From assembly GCA_045589695.1 (NCBI GenBank), contig JAZNPP010000067.1:44694-108693 (forward strand): a stretch of 64,000 nucleotides of DNA. The letters run 5' to 3'. The position numbers and the translations under genes were made by a program. The notes under the pieces were generated by a model, which made no database searches, was not told the DNA's origin, and saw only the letters and a list, made by a program, of their open reading frames with translations. Of the stretch, positions 8,315 through 17,492 are shown in pieces (position 1 is the stretch's first letter; each line of letters opens with the position of its first letter). The stretch is from HGM04593 sp045589695. GTDB taxonomy: Bacteria; Bacteroidota; Bacteroidia; Bacteroidales; Bacteroidaceae.

Positions 8315-11044
8315 TCAGTCATTATACCACTGAACATTCGAGCTTCTGTCGCTTCGTTTCTCAACTTTAAGGAAGTCGGCAAGCATCTGCGAGGTAGCCC
8401 TGAATGTAAAGTTAAATGATTTGTAGGGGCTCAGTACGACGCCGCACGACATCTCAAAGCAATGAAGGTCACGCGAGATGTTAAGGGTTGTCGTTGTAAG
8501 TTTCTTGTATTCAAAGTTATAACCCGAAGTAAAGTTTATACGCCAGTTGTCGGAGATGCCGATGTTGCCCGAAATGTTAAGGTTCTGCGTAAACTTATAG
8601 GGATATCTCATGTTCTTTATGTTTATCTTTGCGGCAGTATTTTCGGCCATACTGATACCGTAGGACAGCGTAAGGCTCCACGGCAGTTTGAAGGGCATGT
8701 AGCCGTCTTCGTCCACTTCGGCATTCTTGGCTTTCTTTTTCGTGGAGTCTCTGAATGAACCGCCTTTGTCGTTTTCATTCTTCTCTTCCGTTCCGGCGTT
8801 CTCGCCCTCTTCTTCGTCCCCCTCGTCATCTCTGTCTTTCTTGAATTTGTTGAAGAAGTTCTTCAACTTATCCCATGACTTGTTATTGAATGTATACGAA
8901 AGATTCTGGCTCATGCCCTGGAAGCGGCCGAAACGGCCGTACGACCATTCGGTACGTTCGCCGACAACGACCTGTCCTCTGTCGTTGAAAGTATATGCGT
9001 ACGTAGCCCATGTGGCATTGAAACTGAATGTATAGTTCTTGGTGAGCTTGAGCCTCAAGCGGGTAGAGAGGTTGCTCCACGGACGCACCTTTGCCGCAAG
9101 GTTGTACGACAGCGAAGCTCCGAGTTCGTCGATTATGCTGATTTTCTTTAAAGAGTCATTCTTGGTACGCCACTTCATTTCGACGTTATTGCTCACGCTT
9201 AAAGAGATGCTTCCGGTCTCTCCTTTAGAAGGTATGCCGTACAAGGCGCCTTGATAGGGAGAGTATTCCACGGTACGGGCCTCGCCGTTCTCGTCGGTAT
9301 ATACATAGGTATCGTAGTAACCGAAGAACTCGTTTCCGAAGTCCGGGGCATACGTAAACGAGACAGACGGCTTGAAGACATGACGTACCGTGTGTATTCT
9401 GCTCTTTTTCATGAAGCCTGCCGGCTTGTAGAAACCGTACAAGGTTGTATTGGCCGACACTGCGGCGTTAAAGTTATACACACGATGAAAGCCGTGTATA
9501 GTATCTCTTACCACCCGGTTCGTAGCCTCGTCCCAGCCTTGATTTACCTTCTTGAAATACCAGCGCTCGGTATAATTGAAGCTCGGCGTTATGTTTATGT
9601 GGTTAAACAGCTGGAACGTCGCATTTATCGGGATATAATGTTTCACGCCGTTCCTCCAGTCGTCGATGAGGTTGGTTTTTAAAATTTTGTCCTCTTTTGC
9701 AGTCACGCTGTTGCTTATCTGTCCGCTGTAGGATAGAGAGATTTTTTCGTACCACCGTTCGTCGCCGGCACGTTTCTTACGTTTGAACGGATATTTCTTC
9801 GACAGCGACACGTTCAATGTAGGCAGCGTCAATGCAATAGTCGAATCCTTCACGTTCTGCGAGATATTCATTGTCGCGGACAGAGAGAGGCCGATGCTTG
9901 GGAAGTTATGCGAAAAACTTATGCTCGAAGTCCTCACGCTCTGCGAGTTGAGCGCAGGGTTATAAAGACTGTTAAGGTTGGCGCGTTCATAATTCGAGGT
10001 CGCGAAATTCACGCTTGCCGAGAAGTTCGTATTAGGCATGGCCTTAGGGTCTTGTCTGTGGCTCCATTGTACCCTGAAGTTCTTTCCTACAGCATAGTCG
10101 GGCAAGCCCTTTTCCCCGTTCTTGGTAACAAGATAACTTAGGCTGAAATTACCCGACAGCTTATAGCGCTTAGCGTATGTCGATGCGGCATTCACGCCCC
10201 ATGAGCCCTTTGTAAATATTTCTCCCGTAAGACGCAGGTCGAACTTGTCGCTTATGGCGAAATAATAACCGCCGTCACGCAGATAAAAACCTCGTTCAGT
10301 CTCGTCACCGTACGACGGCATGATAAAACCGGACGAGTACTCTTCGGTAAAAGGGAAAAAACCGAACGGCAGAGCCAGCGGCAACGGCACATCCTCTACA
10401 ACAAGATACAACGGACCGGATACGACATCCTTTTGCGGACGTATTTTGGCACGGGTAAGCTTTATGTAGAAATGGGGATGCTCGGCGTCACATGTGGTGT
10501 ATTTTCCGTCTTGCGAATAGAAGATATCCGACGAGTCTTTCTTCGCTTTGCCGCCCATCAGGAAACCGTCGCCCTGCTGGGTATACACGTTGTTTATGAA
10601 GCCCTTTTTGGTTTTGAAGTTATATGTCATGCGGTCCGATTCATACGGCGTATTGCCGTCTTTGAAAATCGGCAGACCGGTCACATAACCTGTAGAGTCG
10701 GCTGTTCCTACAGCATGCACCACGCTGCTGTCCATGTTCATGGTTATTTTACTTGCGGTAAGCTCGATGTTTTCGTAATTGACCTTACCGTCGCCGTAGA
10801 GATAGGCGTTTCCGCCACGTGACCACACCATTGAGTCCTTGCACTCATAATAGACAGGCGCGTTCAGAAACTCCTTTTTTTCGGCCTTTACGCTGTCGGA
10901 AACGGTACTGTCAGAAGCGACAGAATCGTTCAAGGCGAAATTCCTGTTCAAAGACAACGGCAATACGCCGGCTTTGGCAGGCAACGCAAACGCTATTACC
11001 GCCAAAAGGAGCATTATTGTTATCTTAACAGAAATATTGTTCAT
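8315..11044 (-). CDS. lptD: LPS-assembly outer-membrane protein LptD
   Basis: Outer-membrane beta-barrel that inserts LPS into the outer leaflet, with an N-terminal OstA/LptA-like jellyroll in the periplasm. The 909-residue protein starts with a signal peptide (MNNISVKITIMLLLAV to PAKA). The OstA-like region covers about residues 60-220 (ASKITMNMDSS, YESDRMTYNFKTKKGFI), followed by FPFTEEYSSGFIMPSYG, the usual opening of the barrel. Repeated alternating strands run to the C-terminus. A highly charged Asp/Glu/Lys-rich insert near residues 740-790 probably forms an extracellular or periplasmic loop. It is a single gene, convergent with ung; its HD-domain upstream neighbour is closed off by a terminator. 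Confidence 0.9.
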   Translation of the reverse strand: MNNISVKITIMLLLAVIAFALPAKAGVLPLSLNRNFALNDSVASDSTVSDSVKAEKKEFLNAPVYYECKDSMVWSRGGNAYLYGDGKVNYENIELTASKITMNMDSSVVHAVGTADSTGYVTGLPIFKDGNTPYESDRMTYNFKTKKGFINNVYTQQGDGFLMGGKAKKDSSDIFYSQDGKYTTCDAEHPHFYIKLTRAKIRPQKDVVSGPLYLVVEDVPLPLALPFGFFPFTEEYSSGFIMPSYGDETERGFYLRDGGYYFAISDKFDLRLTGEIFTKGSWGVNAASTYAKRYKLSGNFSLSYLVTKNGEKGLPDYAVGKNFRVQWSHRQDPKAMPNTNFSASVNFATSNYERANLNSLYNPALNSQSVRTSSISFSHNFPSIGLSLSATMNISQNVKDSTIALTLPTLNVSLSKKYPFKRKKRAGDERWYEKISLSYSGQISNSVTAKEDKILKTNLIDDWRNGVKHYIPINATFQLFNHINITPSFNYTERWYFKKVNQGWDEATNRVVRDTIHGFHRVYNFNAAVSANTTLYGFYKPAGFMKKSRIHTVRHVFKPSVSFTYAPDFGNEFFGYYDTYVYTDENGEARTVEYSPYQGALYGIPSKGETGSISLSVSNNVEMKWRTKNDSLKKISIIDELGASLSYNLAAKVRPWSNLSTRLRLKLTKNYTFSFNATWATYAYTFNDRGQVVVGERTEWSYGRFGRFQGMSQNLSYTFNNKSWDKLKNFFNKFKKDRDDEGDEEEGENAGTEEKNENDKGGSFRDSTKKKAKNAEVDEDGYMPFKLPWSLTLSYGISMAENTAAKINIKNMRYPYKFTQNLNISGNIGISDNWRINFTSGYNFEYKKLTTTTLNISRDLHCFEMSCGVVLSPYKSFNFTFRATSQMLADFLKVEKRSDRSSNVQWYND

Positions 11045-11180
11045 CCGATACGTTCAAAAAACAACTTGCCGGCACATTAAGCACGACTTAAATTAAGCGA
11101 ACATGATTTTTCTCTAAAGCTACATAATATTCGCAATTTGCAAAAATAGTAAAATAAAGGACTATTTTTCCGAAATTAAG

Positions 11181-11206
11181 ATAAAAAAGCACTCTAAAAG
11201 AGTGCT
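11181..11206 (-). terminator. Terminator of the HD-domain gene
   Basis: Read on the minus strand, an 8-bp stem (AGCACTCT/AGAGTGCT, 3-nt loop) is followed directly by a run of T residues. It sits 20 bp past the HD gene stop and insulates lptD. Confidence 0.75.
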
Positions 11207-11226
11207 CTTTAACAACAATTATTCAA

Positions 11227-11766
11227 TTACATGAAAAGCGTTGCCCAATATTTCACCTTTTCGGCCGATTCATCCGATATTTTCCGCATGCTTTCCACCA
11301 CCTGCTCCAACGTTCTCGGAACATGCAGATGCTTGGTTTTTGAGTAGAATTTGTCGGCAAAACAGATGAGCTGCTCCTCAAGCGTTTCCGGCAGAAAATC
11401 CCTTGCGGGCAAATTCCAGCCGTTAGTTTCTATCTGTGACTTAAGGATTCCTGTTCCTGTATGACGTTCGCACACTCTCGCATGGCGTTCGTAGCCTAAA
11501 GAGCGCAACAGTTCTGCGCCGAGATACCCGTGACAAAGGTAATGTTCCTTGCCATAGCAGAATATACGGGGTGCGTCGGTAAGAAAAATGCCGACATCGT
11601 GAAGCATGGCCGCCTCCTTTATGAACTGCATATCCATATTGAGTTCGGGATGCTTTGCAGCAAGTTCAACAGCCAGTTCCGTAACCTTTTCGGCATGTAC
11701 CATATATATAGTCCCCAGCTCACTGCCGCAAGGATAGTAACGGTCGATTATTTCATACACATTCAT
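11227..11766 (-). CDS. HD-domain phosphohydrolase
   Basis: Small metal-dependent phosphohydrolase of 179 residues. The HD metal ligands appear as H24 and the H56-D57 pair in AAMLHDVGIF, with a later His in the CERHTGTGI region. Such stand-alone HD proteins hydrolyse nucleotides or other small phosphates, but the substrate cannot be read from the sequence. The C-terminal half has the LICFADKFYSKTKH segment seen in conserved Bacteroidetes HD proteins. It has its own terminator and is probably monocistronic. It is divergent from the VTC operon; the 222 bp between them are AT-rich and hold the VTC promoter. Confidence 0.85.
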   Translation of the reverse strand: MNVYEIIDRYYPCGSELGTIYMVHAEKVTELAVELAAKHPELNMDMQFIKEAAMLHDVGIFLTDAPRIFCYGKEHYLCHGYLGAELLRSLGYERHARVCERHTGTGILKSQIETNGWNLPARDFLPETLEEQLICFADKFYSKTKHLHVPRTLEQVVESMRKISDESAEKVKYWATLFM

Positions 11767-11921
11767 AAGAAATATTTTACAGAATCAATTATATGATTCA
11801 ATTTTTCACGAAGATAATAAAAAGAGAACGCAATAGCAACACATCAAAAAGCCTGTTACACATATATTATTAAAGTTCATACAATTATATGTGAATTTAT
11901 TTTATTTATAAATCTTTTCTT

Positions 11922-11929
11922 TATCTTTG
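11922..11929 (+). promoter_or_regulatory. -7 box of the VTC-DUF4956 operon
   Basis: TATCTTTG matches the Bacteroidetes -7 consensus, 60 bp upstream of the first ATG. The leader contains a small G/C-rich hairpin (TGCCG/CGGCA near 11943-11959). No clear -33 box is seen. Confidence 0.45.
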
Positions 11930-11988
11930 CAATAATTACGGCAATGCCGCCTTCCGGCACATCATAGCGCCAACAAAATGAGACACAT

Positions 11989-12756
11989 ATGGACAACGGC
12001 ATAGCAGAAAAGGCACAAATGCTGCCTCCAATAACTCTACAGGAGATGTCGGGTATCAAACTGATGAACCGCACTGACACTAAATTCGTTGCGACCGCCG
12101 AGCAGTTGCACGCTTTTCTCGTCGCCGTACGTGGCAAGTACTTTATCCAGGACATCAACGGTAAACGTATCGCTTCATACCACACGACCTACTTCGACAC
12201 CGAGGACTACCAGATGTACAACATGCACCATTGCGGCAGGACTACACGTGAAAAAATAAGGGTAAGAACCTACCTCGACAGCGAAGACACGTTCTTTGAG
12301 ATAAAGAACAAGAACAATCACGGACGCACAAAGAAAAAAAGAATAGCCATCCAAGGGCACGACACTGTCGGCAAAGAACAGGACAGCATTATCCCATTCA
12401 TGGAGAAACACGCATGGTACGAGATTAATGAGATAGAGCCTGTCATCGAGAACTGGTTCAACAGAATAACTTTAGTGAACTACGCAAAGACCGAAAGACT
12501 CACGATTGACTTCAACCTCAGATTCCACCACATTAAAAGCGACGGACGCGACAAGCTGGACAGAGTAGCGATTATCGAGCTGAAACGTGACGGCAACGTC
12601 CCATCGCCGGCTTTGGAGATTCTAAGGGAACTGCGTATCAAGCGTTCAGGATTCAGCAAATACTGCATAGGCAGCGCTTTGACGAACAAAACGCTGAAAC
12701 GCAATAACTTCAAAGAGAGGCTTGTAATGATAAACAAAATAGAATACAAACCATAA
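11989..12756 (+). CDS. VTC-domain polyphosphate polymerase-like protein
   Basis: Cytoplasmic protein of 255 residues with the triphosphate-tunnel fold of yeast Vtc4. Tunnel-lining residues expected for the family are present: R28 and K32 in NRTDTKF, the YHTTYFDT strand (64-71), R87/K89/R91/R93 in TREKIRVRTY, E104-K106 in FFEIKNK, and the basic HGRTKKKR cluster (111-118). Later acidic and basic strands (LTIDFNLRF, VAIIELKRD) complete the barrel. In Vtc4 this domain makes polyphosphate from ATP; the same activity here is inferred. It has no SPX domain and no membrane segment, and the next gene could supply the membrane part. It heads a five-gene operon. Confidence 0.85.
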   Translation: MDNGIAEKAQMLPPITLQEMSGIKLMNRTDTKFVATAEQLHAFLVAVRGKYFIQDINGKRIASYHTTYFDTEDYQMYNMHHCGRTTREKIRVRTYLDSEDTFFEIKNKNNHGRTKKKRIAIQGHDTVGKEQDSIIPFMEKHAWYEINEIEPVIENWFNRITLVNYAKTERLTIDFNLRFHHIKSDGRDKLDRVAIIELKRDGNVPSPALEILRELRIKRSGFSKYCIGSALTNKTLKRNNFKERLVMINKIEYKP

Positions 12757-12766
12757 ATTGAGAGAC

Positions 12767-13624
12767 ATGAGAGTAATAACAGCACTTTTGTTCTTTTTCC
12801 TTAGTTTAGGAATGAATACACAAGCGAATGCACAAGGCTACGCATCAATAACTGCAGGGGCGGAGAACGCTATAATAACAGAAGTCCTGAGCAACAGTTA
12901 CAACATTGATGTAGACGATGACTTCAAAGAAGAAAAGATGTCTATCGGATTTAAGGAGAAGAGATTAAGCGGCAACAAGTTCATAGACGTGCCGCATGTC
13001 AGAGACCTTCTGATAGCTTTTCTGATAAACCTTATCTCAATAATGATTGTGGTACGAGGGCTATACTATCCAAAATGCAAACGGGGAGAGTTCTTCTTTA
13101 CCTACATTCTTATTGCCATAAGCACATTCATGCTTATATATGTACTCGGCGACGTAAAACTGAAAGCGGGTATCGCTTTGGGACTATTCGCTATATTCAG
13201 CATAATCAGATACCGCACCGAACAGGTTGCGATACGAGAGATGACATACCTTTTCATCATAATAGCGATAAGCGCGATAAACGGCCTTACCGTCAGCGAG
13301 CTGAGCTACGGCGAAGTGCTTATAATAAACGTCCTGTTCATTATTTCCATTTGGATATGCGAGAGCAAGCTCCTCATAAGCCACTACTCATACAAAGTAA
13401 TCAAGTATGACAACATAAACCTTATCGCGACCGACAAGAGGAAGGAACTTATAGCAGACCTTGAAAAGCGTACAGGCCTTAAGATTGAAAAGGTAGAAGT
13501 TGGCAGCATAGACTTCTTAAAGGACGCAGCGATAGTAAAGATGTATTATAAAAGCAGTCAATCGAACAATTCGGTAGACACTACATTAAAAGCTCCGGTT
13601 GATGAATACAAACTCAAGAACTAA
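12767..13624 (+). CDS. DUF4956 membrane protein
   Basis: Protein of 285 residues with an N-terminal signal-like segment (MRVITALLFFFLSLG to ANAQ), about 60 extracytoplasmic residues, four hydrophobic segments (roughly 80-200) and a C-terminal soluble domain rich in Lys/Glu. DUF4956 proteins regularly sit beside VTC-domain proteins, suggesting a membrane complex, but no activity is established to my knowledge. The start is the ATG at 12767, 10 bp after the VTC stop; an in-frame TTG at 12758 is less likely. Its 3' end overlaps the next gene by 23 bp, a sign of translational coupling. The motif GLFAIFSIIRYRTEQVA between membrane helices looks like the conserved core. Confidence 0.82.
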   Translation: MRVITALLFFFLSLGMNTQANAQGYASITAGAENAIITEVLSNSYNIDVDDDFKEEKMSIGFKEKRLSGNKFIDVPHVRDLLIAFLINLISIMIVVRGLYYPKCKRGEFFFTYILIAISTFMLIYVLGDVKLKAGIALGLFAIFSIIRYRTEQVAIREMTYLFIIIAISAINGLTVSELSYGEVLIINVLFIISIWICESKLLISHYSYKVIKYDNINLIATDKRKELIADLEKRTGLKIEKVEVGSIDFLKDAAIVKMYYKSSQSNNSVDTTLKAPVDEYKLKN

Positions 13625-14441
13625 AGGCCGATTGGCTGCAATAATGCTTGCGGCCATGCTTGCATGCACTTCGTTCAGCAGCATTAATGCGCAGAACAGA
13701 GGTGATGAATTCGGAATTTGGGCGACAGCCGAGTTCTCGAAGAAAGCCACTAAGAACACCAAGTTCGTTATCGACGCAGAGGTGCGTACGATAAAAGCAG
13801 TTAAAGACGCAGAACGTATTGCTATAGGTGCGAAACTCGACTACAAGATAATCAAGTGGGTTAAAGCCAATGTAGGTTACAGTTTCATATACGGCCACAA
13901 GTTGAGCGAAACGAGCATCAAGGAAGAGATTGACGCCGAACTCGGATATTACAACAAGAACATTGACGCCGACTATTGGACTCTGCGCAACAGAGTGTAT
14001 GCCACTCTCAGCGGAGAATACAAAATAGGACGTTTTGAAATTTCGTTACGCGAGCGCCTTCAGTACACGCATACCAGCTCAGCAACTATTGACGAAAAGA
14101 AAGTACGTTACGAGAAAGAAGGCGGATATAAAGGAGAATGGAAAGAAAAGGTAACAGTAGACCGTGAGTTCAAGAACGCCAAGAACGACCTCTCGCTCCG
14201 TTCACGTCTGCAAATAAAGTACGACATCCCGAAGTGCAAGATAACGCCTTTCGCATCGGTAGAGCTGTATACGCGACTCGACGAATGGAAAGGATACGAC
14301 AAGTTGCGTTACCGTGCGGGCGGCACTTGGAAAATAAACAAGAAGAATTCCGTTTCGCTCTATTACCTTTACCAGGACAAGAGCGACGATGACGAGCCGA
14401 GCGGACATGCTGTAGGCGTTGAATATTCATTAGACATCTAA
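13602..14441 (+). CDS. DUF2490 outer-membrane beta-barrel protein
   Basis: Exported protein of 279 residues with signal peptide (MLAAMLACTSFSSINAQ) and alternating polar/hydrophobic strands typical of a small outer-membrane barrel. It starts FGIWATAEFSKK and ends VGVEYSLDI with a terminal hydrophobic residue, both usual for DUF2490 members. The ATG at 13602 lies inside the DUF4956 gene (23-bp overlap), so the two are co-translated. Its presence in a VTC/DUF4956 operon suggests an outer-membrane partner, for example a pore or anchor for an exported polymer; this is inference only. Confidence 0.75.
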   Translation: MNTNSRTKGRLAAIMLAAMLACTSFSSINAQNRGDEFGIWATAEFSKKATKNTKFVIDAEVRTIKAVKDAERIAIGAKLDYKIIKWVKANVGYSFIYGHKLSETSIKEEIDAELGYYNKNIDADYWTLRNRVYATLSGEYKIGRFEISLRERLQYTHTSSATIDEKKVRYEKEGGYKGEWKEKVTVDREFKNAKNDLSLRSRLQIKYDIPKCKITPFASVELYTRLDEWKGYDKLRYRAGGTWKINKKNSVSLYYLYQDKSDDDEPSGHAVGVEYSLDI

Positions 14442-14453
14442 AAAAGAAAATAT

Positions 14454-14909
14454 ATGAAGAAAATCTACACGATTATTTTATTTTTAGCCGCAGCCATACC
14501 GGCTATGGCGCAACAGATGATTGTGGAAAAAGGGAATATCAGCGAAACCATTGAATTCAGTGATTTTGAGAAAATAACATTCAATGACGTAACCGTAAAT
14601 ATAACCAAAACTGACGGCATAACCCTTTCGGCCGCTATGAGCGAGATAAGCAGAATACACTTCGGCGATTACAGTAATATCGACAATCTTGAGTTTGAAG
14701 CGGAAAAACTTATTGCGTACATTTCGAACGATGCGATAGCCGTAAACTGCAATGCCGGAATTACGATTGCCGTATATGACATCACAGGCACAGAAGTCAT
14801 ATGCGCACGCCAGAAGGCCGACAACGGCGCAGTAAACATTGCGCAACTGCCCAAAGGCATATATATAATAAAAGTTGATGACCGTACCGCTAAATTTGTA
14901 AAGAGATGA
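14454..14909 (+). CDS. Short secreted protein with C-terminal sorting-like domain
   Basis: Protein of 151 residues with signal peptide (MKKIYTIILFLAAAIPAMAQ). Residues about 20-75 form a module that recurs at the start of the next gene (ETIEFSDFEKITFN, SEISRIHFGD). The C-terminal 70 residues look like a Type IX type-A sorting domain: AVYDITGTEV, then LPKGIYIIKVDDRTAKFVKR. Nothing lies between the two, so it may be a minimal tagged surface peptide or an adaptor for its neighbour. The stop overlaps the next ATG (ATGA), so the two are coupled. I know of no described function. Confidence 0.7.
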   Translation: MKKIYTIILFLAAAIPAMAQQMIVEKGNISETIEFSDFEKITFNDVTVNITKTDGITLSAAMSEISRIHFGDYSNIDNLEFEAEKLIAYISNDAIAVNCNAGITIAVYDITGTEVICARQKADNGAVNIAQLPKGIYIIKVDDRTAKFVKR

Positions 14910-16567
14910 AACGATATGCATTCGCTATAATGCTGCTGGTCACTGCCGGCCTGCATGCCCAGGTAATAAACGTGAACAACACGGACGGCACCACCTTGCC
15001 TATTGAAACCAAAGAGGTCAGCGAGATAACCTTCAATGAAGCGAAGAAGATCGTTACCCTCTCCATGAACGAGGGCGAACGGCACTGCTTCCACACAGAC
15101 AAAGTGGAGGAGATATCCAAAACAGGCAGCAAGCAGGATAAACTTGAATACAGCCTCACCCCCGCCGTTTCGTTCGACAGCAACGACAAGGAGAGCTACA
15201 ACGAGGTTACGGAGACCATTATTACGGATGAGCTGATAGACGAATCGGGAGATTTTGTCGAAAACTTTACCGTTTCTTATGTAATAGATATACAATTCAC
15301 GGAGAACGACGTAACCGTCAGCGGAAACACCAGTGTAGTCACATATACCAAAGACGGGGCGCACCTTGTCATTACAGGGACGAAAGGCAAAACGGCATAT
15401 GTCGTTTCGGGAAAAAGCGGCAACGGCTCGCTTAAGATTTACAGCCCTAAGAAATTTCAGATCGTGCTATGCGGGCTTGACCTAACAAACAATGCAGGCC
15501 CGGCCATAAACATACAGACGGGAAAAACCGTATACTTCACTGTCGAAGAGGGAACCACAAACAGCCTTTGCGACGGCGCCGTATACAAAGCCCCTGTATT
15601 GAGCAGCGACGGAATAACATACGAGGACCAGAAAGGAACGCTTTTCAGCGAAGGACAGCTCATATTCAACGGCACGGGAACGCTTAACATAACCAGCCTC
15701 GGAGGACATGGCATCTGCAGCGACGACTACATCAGAATACGCGACGGCTACATTAACATAAATAATGCGGCGAAAGACGGTTTCCACACGAACGACAAGT
15801 TCATGATAAGCCGCACAGCGGAACATGCTCCGGTCATTAATATAACCGCGACAAACGACGGTATCGACTGCGGCAAAGGAGAAGTGATAATCGATGCCGG
15901 CAAGACATCCATAACATCGGGCGGAGAGGCAATAAAGGTCGTTTATGAGGCCGCCGAACCCGACCCGCTCATTGTTCCTAAAGCTACAATCAACGGAGGC
16001 TATATCGAATTCACCACGACCGGAGACAAGAGTTCAGGTATAAAGACGAACGGAGAGTTCGCACAGAACGGTGGCATTGTCCACGGAACAGTAAAAGGAA
16101 ACGGTTCTAAAGTCATCAACTGCGACAAGAACGTCACGTTCAACAACGGAAAAGTCATAGGCCTCTGCGAAGGTACCGTGCTTAACGACACCACGTCGGC
16201 AGGCGGCATCAAATGCGAGGGCAACTTCACCTTAAACAGCGGCACGATAGCCATGAAGTGCAGCGGCAAGGGAGCCAAAGGCTTGAACTGCAAGATCGCG
16301 ATGATAAAGGGCGGCGAAGTTACATTGCTGTCAGAAGCCGAGAACTTCAACGGGGCACACGGCGACCGCAAGAGCGTTGCCGTAGATGCGGACAACCTGA
16401 TTGTCACTGGAGGCAGAACGATACTCAGCGCGTACAGCTATGCCGTATCTACCACTAACGCGAACCTCACGAACGGCGCGCTGCATGCCATTAGCCAAAA
16501 CGCTACCGCATTCAAGAACGGAGCGACGCAAAAAGGAGGCTGGCTAATGATTAAAGAAGCCGAATAG
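14906..16567 (+). CDS. Secreted Cthe_2159-type carbohydrate-binding beta-helix protein
   Basis: Exported protein of 553 residues. After a signal peptide and the module shared with the preceding gene (residues about 20-75), the rest is a right-handed beta-helix of the Cthe_2159 family, described for a Clostridium thermocellum protein that binds polysaccharide and calcium. Typical turns are the repeated asparagine- and glycine-rich rungs: GGHGICSDDYIRI, NNAAKDGFHTND, ATNDGIDCGKGEVII, GDKSSGIKTNGEF, SGKGAKGLNC. Unlike many relatives in VTC operons, no CotH kinase-like gene is present. It is the last gene of the operon and is followed by a long terminator. Binding of extracellular polysaccharide is inferred. 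Confidence 0.8.
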   Translation: MKRYAFAIMLLVTAGLHAQVINVNNTDGTTLPIETKEVSEITFNEAKKIVTLSMNEGERHCFHTDKVEEISKTGSKQDKLEYSLTPAVSFDSNDKESYNEVTETIITDELIDESGDFVENFTVSYVIDIQFTENDVTVSGNTSVVTYTKDGAHLVITGTKGKTAYVVSGKSGNGSLKIYSPKKFQIVLCGLDLTNNAGPAINIQTGKTVYFTVEEGTTNSLCDGAVYKAPVLSSDGITYEDQKGTLFSEGQLIFNGTGTLNITSLGGHGICSDDYIRIRDGYININNAAKDGFHTNDKFMISRTAEHAPVINITATNDGIDCGKGEVIIDAGKTSITSGGEAIKVVYEAAEPDPLIVPKATINGGYIEFTTTGDKSSGIKTNGEFAQNGGIVHGTVKGNGSKVINCDKNVTFNNGKVIGLCEGTVLNDTTSAGGIKCEGNFTLNSGTIAMKCSGKGAKGLNCKIAMIKGGEVTLLSEAENFNGAHGDRKSVAVDADNLIVTGGRTILSAYSYAVSTTNANLTNGALHAISQNATAFKNGATQKGGWLMIKEAE

Positions 16568-16579
16568 AAGCAGAACCTA

Positions 16580-16626
16580 TATAAAAAGCGTAGCGGAACA
16601 CAAGATGTTCCGCTACGCTTTTTATA
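16580..16626. terminator. Bidirectional terminator between the VTC operon and pyrH
   Basis: A perfect 21-bp stem (16580-16600 with 16606-16626) with a 5-nt loop is flanked by A-rich and T-rich ends in both directions. It serves the two convergent genes. Confidence 0.88.
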
Positions 16627-16636
16627 TCCGCAAGAA

Positions 16637-17347
16637 TTATGGATGCACGTAAGTACCAATCTCCTCACCGTTCATAACCTTTTTAAGGTTACCCACCACA
16701 TCCATGTTAAAGACGTAGATAGGAAGATTATTCTCACGGCACATCGCTGTAGCTGTTATATCCATGACTTTAAGTCCTCGGCTGATCACCTCGTCGTATG
16801 AAATATCGCCGAACTTGGTAGCAGTCGGGTCTTTTTCGGGATCTGCCGTGTAAATACCGTCTACTCTTGTGCCCTTAAGCATCACGTCGGCCTCAATTTC
16901 GATGCCCCGCAATGACGAACCCGTATCAGTCGTGAAATAAGGACTTCCTGTTCCGGCAGCCATTATGACCACTTTGCCTTCGTTCATGGCGTCTATAGCC
17001 TTCCATTTTGTATAGAACTCGCCGACAGGCTCCATGCGTATCGCAGTAAGCACCTTGTTAGGAACGCCGGCTGCACCAAGAGCCGAACTGAGGGCAAGGC
17101 TGTTGATTACAGTCGCCATCATGCCCATCTGGTCACCCTTTACACGGTCAAAGCCCTTGCCCGCACCTGTCAGGCCACGGAAGATATTGCCGCCGCCTAT
17201 TACAATTCCTATCTGCACGCCCATTTCCGCAACCTCTTTTATCTGGAGCGCATACTCGTTCAGACGCTTCACGTCAATTCCGTAACCTTGTTCGCCCATA
17301 AGGCTCTCTCCGCTGAGTTTCAGCAGAATACGTTTGAATTTTGCCAT
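16637..17347 (-). CDS. pyrH: Uridylate kinase
   Basis: Phosphorylates UMP to UDP with ATP; an essential hexameric enzyme of the amino-acid-kinase fold. The 236-residue protein begins MAKFKRILLKLSGESLMG with the phosphate-binding K-L-S-G-E motif. GIVIGGGNIFRG, GDQMGMMATVINSLAL, and the uridine-binding VDGIYTADPEKDP follow. Length and motifs match bacterial PyrH throughout. It is convergent with the VTC operon. The 145 bp upstream, shared with the small membrane gene, hold only AT-rich promoter-like sequence. Confidence 0.97.
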   Translation of the reverse strand: MAKFKRILLKLSGESLMGEQGYGIDVKRLNEYALQIKEVAEMGVQIGIVIGGGNIFRGLTGAGKGFDRVKGDQMGMMATVINSLALSSALGAAGVPNKVLTAIRMEPVGEFYTKWKAIDAMNEGKVVIMAAGTGSPYFTTDTGSSLRGIEIEADVMLKGTRVDGIYTADPEKDPTATKFGDISYDEVISRGLKVMDITATAMCRENNLPIYVFNMDVVGNLKKVMNGEEIGTYVHP

Positions 17348-17492
17348 ATCCGTATGTTTTAGTAATTAATCGTCACAACTCTGTAAAATTAGAATAAAAT
17401 CTTAAAATATACTATATTTTAAGGTAAAAGGTTAAGCAAATTCATTACATGCAAAAAAAATACTTAAATTAGCGCCGTCAAAAACTAACGCC

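Noticed and set aside
8979..9080. Charged segment of LptD considered as a frameshift scar
   Set aside because: The reading frame is continuous and the Asp/Glu/Lys-rich insert is flanked by normal strands, as seen in outer-membrane loops.
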